Below, piece after piece: positions 1 through 11,300 of a DNA stretch of 64,000 nucleotides (position 1 is its first letter; every line of letters starts with the position of its first letter). Source of the stretch: Epiperipatus broadwayi. Lineage: Eukaryota; Onychophora; Udeonychophora; Euonychophora; Peripatidae. A program made the translations under genes and the position numbers. The stretch spans positions 5,780,363 to 5,844,362 of the forward strand of contig JAQFVV010006246.1 in assembly GCA_028023455.1 (NCBI GenBank). Direction: 5' to 3'. The notes under the pieces were generated by a model, which was not told where the DNA came from, did not search any database, and saw only the letters and a list, made by a program, of their open reading frames with translations.

Positions 1-1193
1 TAATCTATATCTTAATTTATATCTTAAATACAAATAAATAAAAGCCACTGTCAGAAATTAACACATAAAAATATTTATTTACGCACATATAAAATCATTC
101 TAAATTTGAGGAATAAGTTTAACATTTTAGATTTTTATATTAATCTTTAATTTTACATTTAAATAAATTTCAATGAGTTTAATATTTTATTTAAATGGTC
201 GAGTATGAATAGACTACATAGATCTGCATTTGAAAAGAAAATATTCTATCCCTTATTTAACCTTAAGCCAAAAAGTTCGCAGTCAAACTGGCGTCAATCC
301 ATCTGATACATTTATGTATTCAATGTAGCATGAAAATATGACAAACAGAAAATACTATACTGTCAGGAATGTACGTCTGAACAGTAAGTAGAGTTAGAGA
401 AGACATTGTCTCTCCACCAACAGGAATGCTGCATCTGTTGGCGAGTAGAACAATAAACATAAAACTCCATCGGAATGGATTGCGGTCCTTTGCCGTCTTA
501 CAAACCCATCCATAGGCAAACAGAAGGTGTGTGGTGTATATATGCAATCCTGCCTGTAGCAGATCTCATACTACATCTACTAATTACACAAATATATCCA
601 ATCCATTGAGCCAATTCAACTACGAAACGAATAACCTAAGATTACCCTCCCTTAATATAACTTTACAAAACTATATAGCCATTCACGCCTGACTTAAATT
701 TAACATTTAAATATATTCGCACAGATGAATTTTATAAAATTTGTTTTAAAATGTTGAGTATAGATTGGCTGCACAGATTCCACAGTTAAAAACATTCCAA
801 AAATAAACATAACCGATCAAAATACAAAGTCATCAATAATGTCAATTGCATAGGGAATACAAAAAAACCCAATGGTGTTCATCATAAGACACCGCAGTTA
901 CATGATGACATATATTCCAATCGACTATGAAACAGCAATATAATTAACCACTAACGAATCTATGCAACGTCTATACCCAATTTTAAATTTCATGCATTTA
1001 AATAATTTATACGATAAGTATTAATACAAATAAAAAAAACAATAAAATGGAAATGATTTTTTTTCAAAGCAAAACATATAAAATTTTAAACATTATCAAT
1101 TGATTTTAAACTTAAAAGTCAGATAGAAGTTCATAAGCTTGAACAAAAGTTCTTAATTAGTTTTAAATTTTAGAGTTCATGTCAATAGCTTAC
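1..1193. other. AT-rich flank upstream of the SNX29 exons
   Basis: Mostly low-complexity AT-rich DNA. The stretch at about 380-560 is richer in GC than its surroundings and contains a minus-strand open frame described separately. I looked here on the plus strand for the missing N-terminal RUN exons of SNX29 and saw no convincing one. Confidence 0.4.
320..553 (-). CDS. Possible second exon of an unknown minus-strand gene
   Basis: A minus-strand frame stays open from an AG at 555-554 to a stop at 320-322. Read from 553 it gives about 77 residues with several hydrophobic stretches, including LLFAYGW and FMFIVLLANR. The frame is in phase with the candidate first exon at 1286-1194 if that exon splices at its GTAAGC donor. 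The acceptor has a poor pyrimidine tract and I do not recognise the protein, so this may be chance. Local GC above background is the only other support. Confidence 0.15.
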   Translation of the reverse strand, partial: AGLHIYTTHLLFAYGWVCKTAKDRNPFRWSFMFIVLLANRCSIPVGGETMSSLTLLTVQTYIPDSIVFSVCHIFMLH

Positions 1194-1286
1194 AGTAGAA
1201 GAATCACTGCTCTTGATGTAAATTCCCACGGAGTCTTTATTTGAAAACCCGGTCAGATGTTCCGGAGGTAGCATTAGCTGGTTCAT
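1194..1286 (-). CDS. Candidate first coding exon of an unknown minus-strand gene
   Basis: Starting from the ATG at 1286-1284 the minus strand reads 31 codons (beginning MNQLMLPPEHLTGF) and then meets GTAAGC, a strong splice donor, at 1193. Without splicing the frame ends three codons later. The exon lies about 90 bases downstream of a TATA/initiator pair on the same strand. A two-codon upstream ORF (ATGAACTGA, 1308-1300) lies between them. I do not recognise the peptide, and there is no signal peptide. It would be the first exon of a gene transcribed away from SNX29. Confidence 0.3.
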
Positions 1287-1375
1287 TTCGGTATCACAGT
1301 CAGTTCATTTTTAAAATAGAGAGAGAGAGTGTGTGATATGTGCGTCCTATCACAACCCTCAAAAACAAGCTGGAA

Positions 1376-1491
1376 AACTGACTGGAACTCAATATTTTTT
1401 CTTTTTATAGTCCTCCTATGGATTCCATGAACAAAAATGTCACTGTTCCATTTTTTTCGTTATGGTCCGGGCCTTTATTTGCTTCCATTGG
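1376..1491 (-). promoter_or_regulatory. Candidate Pol II core promoter: CCAAT, TATA box and initiator
   Basis: On the minus strand, TATAAAAA (1409-1402) begins 30 bases before the A of TCAGTT (1381-1376, A at 1379). This matches the arthropod initiator consensus TCA(G/T)T(C/T) at the usual TATA spacing. A CCAAT motif (1491-1487) lies about 110 bases upstream. The leader that follows contains a CT-rich run and an ATG-stop mini-ORF before the candidate first exon. Motif spacing is seen directly; promoter activity is inferred. Confidence 0.45.
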
Positions 1492-1499
1492 TCAAGCTA

Positions 1500-2088
1500 A
1501 AATCTCTCTCTTCTCTTATCTATTTTTCATCTGACTTTTTAATTACACAGCTTTTGGATAATTAATAAACAATCATTTCCATTTACAGATTACAGGAATT
1601 AATTAATACCTGTTTTTATTTTTACTTACGTTATTTCTTTTTTTAAACTATTTTTATATTTAAATCTTTTTTTTATAAAAAAAAGTACATTCAAATACCT
1701 TTTTTTATTTATAAAAAAAAAATATTTTTAAAGTGTAGTATCTGTGCGAATATATACGTTTAGCGAACATTTTAATTTTAGCGTTTAGTTGTTGTTTTTT
1801 TTAATACATTTATTTTTATTTGTGAACTTTAAGATTTTATTTTAATTTAATGTAACGACATATTTATATATTGTTACACTTGATTAAAAAAAAAGTAAAT
1901 AATATGTATTTTATTTTTCAATAAAAAAAAGTTAATAACATAGATAGTAGCAATGTTATTAAATGTAAAATAGAAATAGAAATACATCTCAAAATCAAAA
2001 GACAATAAAAGTAATTATTATAAACAGTAGTAGATTATTAATATTGTGTTTATAAAAATTATTACAATTGTTTTCTTAATCATATTTA

Positions 2089-2119
<31 letters not shown>

Positions 2120-2241
2120 TTTTACAGTTGGTTCTTTGTGATCATTTTTGATTTATAATAAAAATATGTAAAATATAATATGTAATATTAACTGATTGAT
2201 TTGATATTAAAAAATGATTTTTTTAAAAACATGTATAATAG
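1500..2241. other. AT-rich spacer with microsatellite
   Basis: Low-complexity AT-rich DNA with homopolymer runs of A and T and a (TTA)n microsatellite at about 2091-2120. No exon is visible. It ends at the splice acceptor of the first SNX29 exon seen. Confidence 0.5.
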
Positions 2242-2312
2242 TCAATATTATGAAGACAAAGCCTTTTTACTGGATCAAGAAAGAAGTAGTATGCTTCCAA
2301 TGATGGCTGCAG
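2242..2312 (+). CDS. SNX29: SNX29 exon 1 in window (RUN domain, near end)
   Basis: Acceptor tataatag, donor GCAG/gtgaga. The exon enters with the last base of a split codon and leaves in phase 1. It encodes QYYEDKAFLLDQERSSMLPM followed by MAA, matching the well conserved end of the SNX29 RUN domain. The ATG at 2201 lies in the preceding intron and is not a start. Confidence 0.9.
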
Positions 2313-5300
2313 GTGAGATATTTTTAACTTCACTGCATGAATATAAAATTATATTTAGATATATATATGCTCATTCTTTATTTCTTTATTATTATTTTAA
2401 TTTTAATTTTAGACTTTCTCCAATTTCTTTTAGTCTTATATAACATTTTGGTAAACTCATCACCAATATTAAATTCATTTATTATTAAAACAACATTCAT
2501 TTCAATAATTCACCTAATTTAAAATAGGAATCATAAATCTTTAACAGTATAACTTTTTTTTCTATTAATCTCTTATGTAAAAAAAAGATCATTAAATATT
2601 TTCTATATAAAATTGTTATTGTACATTTATTCTACAAATCTATACTTTTTCAAAATATTCAATAGAAATCAAATTCAATCTATTAAGCATACTTTCAATG
2701 TCAATTTAAGTTATAATAATCTCTTTTTAAAAAAAAAAATTTTTTTTTAACAAGTCATATTTTCTTTGTCTTTGTATATAAGCATTTTTAATGTTTTAAA
2801 AAATATGCCTATCAAATGCCTCAAAACTATCTGTTTATTGTACAACTTTTATATTTCCTTTATTAGTCTTTTTTCCATTGAAATAAAAATCATTGAGCTA
2901 TTCTCTTGAATCTTGGAGTACATTATGAATATCACCTATTTCTTTCAGATTCTCTTCTATCAAAAATTTAATAAATCTGGAATCTATCAATACTTTATCA
3001 TTTTTTATTGTAAAATATCTTACTTTTTTATTGCACAAAGTATTTTACAAATATGAAGTTTAGTTAATTTTTTCCCTCCATTTTTTAAATTATAATCAGA
3101 AATGCAGATATGCATTATATAATAATTGATATGTAAGAGAATTAAAATTTTATTAATTTATTTTTGAAAAAAAAAAGAAAAAAAAGATAATATTCAGGAA
3201 AATAATAAATTTTCTACTTTGTTTTATTTATTTTTTTTAAACACATACGCTTTACTATTTTTATTTTAAAATTTAATTATTTAAATTATATATATATGAA
3301 AATAATAGAAATAAATGTGTAAATCTGCGTAATTATTAAATAAAAGTTTCAATAATGATGTTACTAAGCACCCAACAATTAACATTGTTGCGTCATGCTA
3401 AATCAACTGCTAACATTTCTTTTAACTGAATTTACCAGGAAATGAAGATGGATTGCCTTTGTCTCTTACTAAAATTAAGATAAAACAGCTGCTAGCAAAT
3501 GGTTTACCTTGGGCTAGCAATGTTAATTGTTGTTTGCATAGTAGCTAACACTTTTATCTAATTATTAACACAGGTTTACCAATTAATTTTCATTGTTTTC
3601 ATCTTAATCATCTATGAAAATATTTAATATAATATATATGTAATTATCTGTGTTAGTAACATGCATTAATACAAATGCTATTTGCATGGAGTAAATGAAA
3701 ATGAAATTAAATGTCCTTTTTAATAACAGAAGATGAGTTTGTAAATGCTGTAGTAGACATTAAGTCAGACAAATATAAGAAATGGATAAAATTCTACTTG
3801 AATTACTGAAAATGTTTTGTAAGGGTTATGGTGATAGTGTTTGAAAGAACTAGTTAATATTTGTAATATTGTTTTAAACTCACAAAAGTGGCTTCCATGA
3901 GATTTTCAACAGTAATGCTTCTTTTAGAGAAAAAAATTATAATATTTAAATACAAGTATATTATTTATACTGAACTTAATGTAATTAGAAGGGATTTGAA
4001 CTCAGACTTTCAAGTTCCCTATAGCTATCCACTCCATCTTATACAACTTACACATAACCACATACATGTGAAAAAAATAAATGATCATCAATATACGTAT
4101 TTCATTCTGAACCGGCATTCATCAGTTAGTCTTGATCATTATTTTCCACTTATGTATATATAATCAATGTTCAGTTTATATTAAAATAGCAAATCTTCAA
4201 ACTTTAATGGACATGTTTCAATGTTCCCCATACTCTAACTCTTTAGCTATTCATATAATTGAGATGATGTAACACTCAAAGTCCTTATTGATGCCAATAT
4301 TGTTGTCATACCATGTTAACTTTTAAGTTACTCTGACTCCTCATATACAGGACCTTAATATGCCATTTAAATACACAGAAGAGGAATGGGCAGAATTCTA
4401 GATGAATGTCATATTTAAATTGAGTATATTATCTATCATCATCAATAGTAGTCTGTCCAATAGACAGGTCCAGAGAGTAGTCACTACATCAGTTCATCCA
4501 TTCTTCCATTCCATTCTCTTCCTTGCCCACTTCCTCAATTCCACATAACCCCTTCCATCTCGTATATCATCCAATAATGTCAATCTCTTCCGTCCTATCT
4601 TTTTATTTCCACTCACCATACCTTCCAAAACATCTTTCATTAAACTATAATCTTTTCTTAGTATATGTCCAATCCAGTTTCTCTTTCTCTCTTTGATACT
4701 TTCAATCAATCTTCTTTCCTCATTAACTCTTTTCAAAACTTCTTCATTTGTTATTTTATTCACCCAACTGATTTTTTCCATTTTTCTCCATATCCACATC
4801 TCAAAAGCTTCCAGTCGTTTTTTAATTCTATTACTCAATGTCCATGTCTCACAACCATACATTAATACACTCCACACATAACATTTAATTAATCTTTTCC
4901 TTAATTCTCTTTCCATAGGTCCACAAAATATCTTCTTTCTTTTTACAAATGTCACCTTTGCCAATGCTATTCTTCTTTTAACTTCATCTTCACTTCTTCC
5001 ATCCTCACTCAACCAACAACCCAAATATCTAAATCCCTTCACCTGCTGCACCATGTCATCATGGATTCCAATTTGCAGTCTTTTTGCATCTCTCCCTATC
5101 CATAAACACTTAGTCTTTTCAATATTAATCTTCATTCCATATGCCATACATCCTTCTTCCAATTTATTCAACATATTCTGAAGATCCTTTTCTTCCTCAG
5201 CAATAAGAGCCATATCATCTGCAAATCTTATACACTTTATTACTCTCCCTCCAACATTTGCTCCTCCACAGTCCAAATAATTATTTATCATATCTTCTAA

Positions 5301-8300
5301 ATAAATATTAAACAAAACAGGTGACATACTACATCCTTGCCTAACTCCACTTTCTATATTCACTTCATCCGTCTCATTACATCCAAATCTAACTCTTATT
5401 CTTTGCCCATTATACATATTCCATATCAATCGTCTTTCTTTCCAGAATACTCCTTTATCTCTTAAGATAGACATCAGTTTATTCCAGCTTACTCTATCAA
5501 ATGCCTTTTCTAAATCTACAAAACATATACCAATTCCTTTATCTCTTTCCATATATCTTTCTGCAATTGNNNNNNNNNNNNNNNNNNNNNNNNNNNNNNN
5601 NNNNNNCCCTTTCCGAAAACCAAACTGTTCTTCAGCAATATAATAGTCAACCTTCCCATAAATCCTTTGAGTTAAAATCCTCAATAACACCTTAGAAACA
5701 TGAGACAATACACTTATTGTCCTATACTCTTCACATTTAACAGCTTTCTTCTTTTTAGCAATTGGAATCACTATAGTTCTTAAAAAATCTTCAGGCCAAA
5801 CTCCACTATTATATATCAAATTGCAAAGTCCAACTATTTCCTTCATAGTAAATTCTCCCATTTCTCTCAAAAATTCTATAGGTACTGCATCAAATCCAAT
5901 AGCCTTACCATTCTTCATTTGTGCGATTGCCTTTCTTACTTCATCTGGCAGTATGTCCATACCTCTATCATCCATTGCAACATCTTCTTCATTTTCAAGT
6001 TCATAACTAATTAAATTATTTCCTCTACTAAACAGATACCGAATATATTCTTCCCATCTTTTTAATATATCATTACTATCGGTTAACCTTCTTCCATTCT
6101 TATCCGCAATCTCACTTGCTACCCATGTCTTTTTCTCCCAAGAAATACTTTGTATTCTATCAAATGCTAGATCATATCTTTTCATCTGTTGAAACCTTTC
6201 TATCTCTTTACATTCTTGCTCCAACCACTTTTCTTTTGCTAAATCTGTTTCTCTTCTTAATTCATTATTAAATTTCCTATATTCCTTTTGCCCTTCCTCA
6301 GTATTTATATTCTTCCACCTTCTCCGCACTTCCATCTTTTCCAACATACCTTCAGTTATCCAAGGTCTTTTAGCTTTTCTCGCACGAATAATACCTATTT
6401 CATTTTTTGCTATTTTCAAGAATCCCTCTTTAATTCTATTCCAACACTCATCAGAGCCATTAATATAGTTTCCATCCTGAACAATTCTTTTAAATTCACC
6501 CTCACATATTAAACCAAATTTTCCTTTTTCCATTTGTCTCAATTTATCCAAGTCCCATCTTGTGTATCTTTTCCCTCTTTTAATTCTTTTTAAACTTAAC
6601 TTTAATTTAGCCATTACCAAATTATGATCCGAATCTATATCAGCACCTGGCAAAGCATGTGAACCCTTAACAGCATTCTTATATCTATTCTGAATCAGTA
6701 TATAATCAATTTGATAACGTTCTTTGTTACCTGGAGCTTTCCATGTATACAATCTTCTAATATGATTTTTAAAGCAAGTATTTGAAATGACAAACCCATT
6801 CTCTTTATAAAATTGTACAAGTCGACTACCCCTTTCATTTCTTTTCCCAATACCATAATTTCCAACAATTTTCTCTTCCCTACCTTTCCCCACAACAGCA
6901 TTCCAATCCCCCAATAGCAATATACATGCATTTTTTCCTTCACATTGAATACTTTCTTCTATCTTCTCATACATTTCATCAATTTCACTATCATCATGAG
7001 TACTAGTTGGCATATAAACTTGTACAATTACCAAATCCCTAGGACTTGCATTTATTCTCATCACCATCAGTCTATCATTAATACCATCAACCTTTGCCAC
7101 ACTATTCCATATTTTCTTCCTCACAGCAATGCCAACTCCATTAATTGATCTATCACCACCTGAATAAAACAACTTTACATCTCCACTACTTACTTCTCCA
7201 CATCCCTCCCACCTCACTTCACTTAATCCCATTACATCAATATTATTCAAATTCAACTCTCTTTTCAAATTCTCCAATTTCCCACTTTTCCTCAAAGATC
7301 TAACATTCCACGTTCCAATTCTCAGTGTATCCCCTCTCAATGAATTATATTTATGAGGATTTCGAAGGTTGACGACCTGAGTAGCCTCATGTCCACTCCT
7401 GCCGGGCAAGACACCAAAGTTATTCTTAACTAAGGTCTCAACACCAAACGTAATGATTTCTGTAGACATACTCATAATAAAACAAGGGAATTATAAGACA
7501 AAGTGGTTTCCCGTTGCCTTCTTTGCCCAGCAATAACCTCTATAATAGGCTTAGTGCACTAGTCAAATCCCATAAAATGAAAATCCAACTACCGCTTCCT
7601 CCTCATCGTTGTCACCTCTAGTGATCTTCCGCTGACTTGGAAGAAATGCCGTTGCTGACCCAGCACCCAGCGGGGTGTTGACTTATTTAATGGCGGTCAA
7701 CACTCGCCATTATACATCCACCGTCATAGGAATTGTGGCACTTTATAGAAGTAGACACGCCACTGTCTCCTTCACCACTTCCTGATAGTGAATGTTGTCC
7801 CATTGTCAGCGACTGCTTATTTACAGTACTCTGCTTATTCGCAGCTAACCTTCATATCTGAAGGCCATGCCCCTATCCGCAACCTGGGGACGCTCTGGGT
7901 GGCATGGGACCCATGCCTTATTCCCAGATATTATCTATACTGAACTTTATTTGAACTCATCCACTCTATTTTATACAACTGACACACGTGACCACATACA
8001 TGTGAAAAAAATTAATGATCTCCAATATATGTATTTTATGCTGAACCAGCACTCAACAATTGGTCCAGATCATCATCTCCCACACACATATATAATCAAT
8101 GCTCAGTTTATATTCAGATAGCACATCTTCAAACTTTTTAATATTCAGGTTTCAATCTTCTCCATCTTCCAAATCTTCAGCCATTCATGAAAAATCTGAT
8201 GATGGAACAATAAAAGTCCTTAAGATCCTGTATATGAGATGTCAGAATGACTTACAGGCAACATGGGTATAATAATGATGTTGGCATCAACAAGGGTTTT

Positions 8301-11300
8301 GAGTTTTCCATCATCAGATTTTCAATGATATGGATGGTTAAAAAGTTAAAGATGGAGATTATTGAAGCCTGCCCATTAAAGTGTGCAGATTTGCTATCTT
8401 AATATAAACTGATTACTGATTATATATATATGTGTGGGAGATGATGATCTGGACCAATAGATGAGTGCTGGTTCAGCACAAAATATGTATATTGAAGATA
8501 ATTGATCTTTTCCACATATATGTGGCCATGTGTATCGGTTGTATAAGATGAAGTGGATAGCTGTAGGGAGCTTGAAACTCTGAATTCAAATCCCTTCTAA
8601 TTACATTAAGTTCAGTATAGACTATATTTGTATTTAAATATTACATATTCTGCCTGAATTCTGCTCATCCCTCTTTGTGTAGTTAAATGGATATATTAAG
8701 GTCTTGTATGTAGGGGTCAGAGTGACTTAAAGTCAACATGGGTATAACAGTAATATTGGCATCTACAAGGGCTTTGAGCATTCCATCATCAGATTTTCAT
8801 TGATATAGATGGCATAACAGTTGGGGTGTAAAGAAGTGTGCTAGTTCAGCATGAAATTCATATATTGGAGATCATTTATCTTTTTCACATGTATGTGTCA
8901 TATGTATAGGTTGTATAAGATGGAGTGATAATTGTAGGGAGCTTGAAAGTCTGAGTTCAAATCTCTTCTAGCAAGAAAAAATTATAGTAAAATATGAATT
9001 TTATACAATATATCTCAAGTATTAGAGTACTGAATAGATGTTTATTATAAGTTAGATATGTTTAAGATAGAAGAGCAATTTGGATTTAGAAAGAGCAGAG
9101 GAACATTAATTTCAAGAAATGAGGACTATTATTGAGAGATGTAGAAAGAAAATATTTGCTTCATTGATCAAAGGTTTGATCAGAATGGATTGTATTATTT
9201 GGTTATGTTGTGGAAAAGATACAGATTGAATGATTATCAGAAAATTTTATGCAAATTAAAGTCTTTTTACACAACAGATAGTTACATAGAAAATTGTATG
9301 ACATAAATATTGCTAATTCTAGTTTGTATTGCTAAGAATGTAGTTAGTATTGGATACTAGGAAATTCAATGCATAAAATTTGTTGATTATATGATTAGGG
9401 TTGTAAATGAATATCAAAATGGTACCTAGGATCAGTGAAATAAAAATACTTGCACCTGAATCTAAAACAATGATGACAATTGGAAGTAGCAAAGTATTAA
9501 AAGCAGCAATTTTTAGAACCGATTAATGGTTTTACTTATTTAAAGATGTTTGTTTGTTAGTGGGTGTAGCAACAGAGATATTAGAAATGATAATTGCTAA
9601 TCAGGTTTATAATAAAATTGGAGATTATTTTGTGGATCACTGAAGTTGAATTAAGACAAACTCTTGATAAGAGTTTTATTTAAGTTAAAAATTTGAATAA
9701 GAATGGAAAAGTATATTGGAAGTGTAAAGAGTATGTGAAAAGAGCTTATTTATTGAGGAAATTTTAAATCTGGAAAAAAAAATTGGATAGGATATATGAA
9801 AGAGATCAGTGGAGAATAAGAGAAAGATAAATAGAAGAAAAAAGGATTTGATTGAAGATTTAAAGTAAAGAAATTATTATGAGCAAATGTTTGAAGAGAA
9901 TTATTGAGATGAAAATGTACAATTGTTCATTTTGGCAATAAATAATAATAATAATAATAATAATAGAAATTGTCTTAAAAGAAAATACTATCTTTTTGTA
10001 CTAGTTAACTACTGTATAATTAAAATGAGGCATATTTTGAAAGTGGGGGTTTTAAATCTTTTTATAATTCAATAGTAATTAAAGTTTTTTTTATTTAAGC
10101 ATAAAATTCATTCATAAAATATTTAAAAAAATTAATCATATTTTGTATATGCATATATATTATTGAATTATCTAGATGAGATTTAAAAATTTAATACAAA
10201 ACGATGAAGAAGTGGAAGCCTCCAAATTAATTATGTCTCATATTAACATTTTAATAGTTGTCTGATATGAAATCTATTGAATTTAATTTGGAATAGTCAA
10301 CAACAAAGCATCACACAATTCTCATGTCCTATATTTAACATGTACATCATCTATAGCAATCTATTTAATCTTATTCTATCTAGAGTTATCATTATAAGTA
10401 GGAAGAAAGTATGAACATTTCATGATAGTGCTAAACTAATGAATTTTTTGTCTTTTAGCTTACATCAATGAATAGCTCTAGATTGTTCTCATTCATCCAG
10501 CATAGCTTACTACTTAGACTATTAAAAGTTTAAATGTCTAAGATTTTGAATCAAAGATGACTTGTTTATATAACTATATTGATTTGATATCAAATCAGTA
10601 AACTATATAAGTTCACAAGCGAGTTGACTTGAATGCAGAATTTTAGAATGTTGAATTTTTAAGACATTTACTTGAATCATTTCCCTATCTTTTCTATAAT
10701 AATGAGATTATTTAATTTTATACATTTTTTAATAGTCATCTCTTTTTTCAATATATAGTTTCCTCTTCATCTTATATAACCAAATGACCCAATTTATTCA
10801 AATAAAACATTTTCATCTTAATTCCTCTTTTTTTTTTTTTTTTAGCAATCTCTTAGCAATAATCCATAGCTTTCCTATTGCACTTATTGCTTCTCTGCTT
10901 TTTCTAAACTTATAGCTTCAACAGATACAATTCTTTAATCAGAATCTAATCTGGGATCACTTGGTATTAGTATCTTACATAGATGGCTTTAGAATAAAAT
11001 GATATAAAGTAGATTACTTCTTCGATGGCTATATATATTTAGATTACTGTCAAGGTCTAAAGTAGATTTAAAATTTTTACTTAATCAAAAACAATAGTAC
11101 TAAAAGCTTATAATGACTATTTTAAATAATTCATGATTTGAAAAAAATCATTCACACAAACTAAAAAAATATGTGACTTGTGAAATATTAATTAAAGTTT
11201 GAGTAAATTTGGAATTTTTATTAATCATAAGCAACATCAGTGTTAATGCTAGCTGGAGAAATAATTAACCCTATAGTGAGATTCCCAATTTATTTCAACT

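Larger units (their letters stand above)
4437..7927 (-). mobile_element. Full-length RTE-like non-LTR retrotransposon
   Basis: A 3.49-kb element flanked by a perfect 11-bp duplication. Read on the minus strand it has a roughly 450-bp GC-rich 5' leader (7927-7476), one long ORF encoding endonuclease plus reverse transcriptase, and a very short 3' tail ending in tgatgatgatag-type repeats, the usual ending of RTE elements. It lies antisense to SNX29 in intron 1. The empty site can be read from sister repeat units, where the sequences either side join directly. The 37-N gap at 5570-5606 hides part of the ORF. Confidence 0.85.

Noticed and set aside
2201-2443. ORF beginning at an ATG at 2201
   Set aside because: Only 2242-2312 is coding (SNX29 exon). 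The ATG lies before a splice acceptor and the frame after 2312 is intron.
4665-6512. Several plus-strand ORFs of 61-74 codons
   Set aside because: They are antisense shadows of the LINE reverse-transcriptase ORF on the minus strand.
6695-6943. Minus-strand ORF of 82 codons in a second frame
   Set aside because: It overlaps the LINE endonuclease in another frame and has no independent support.
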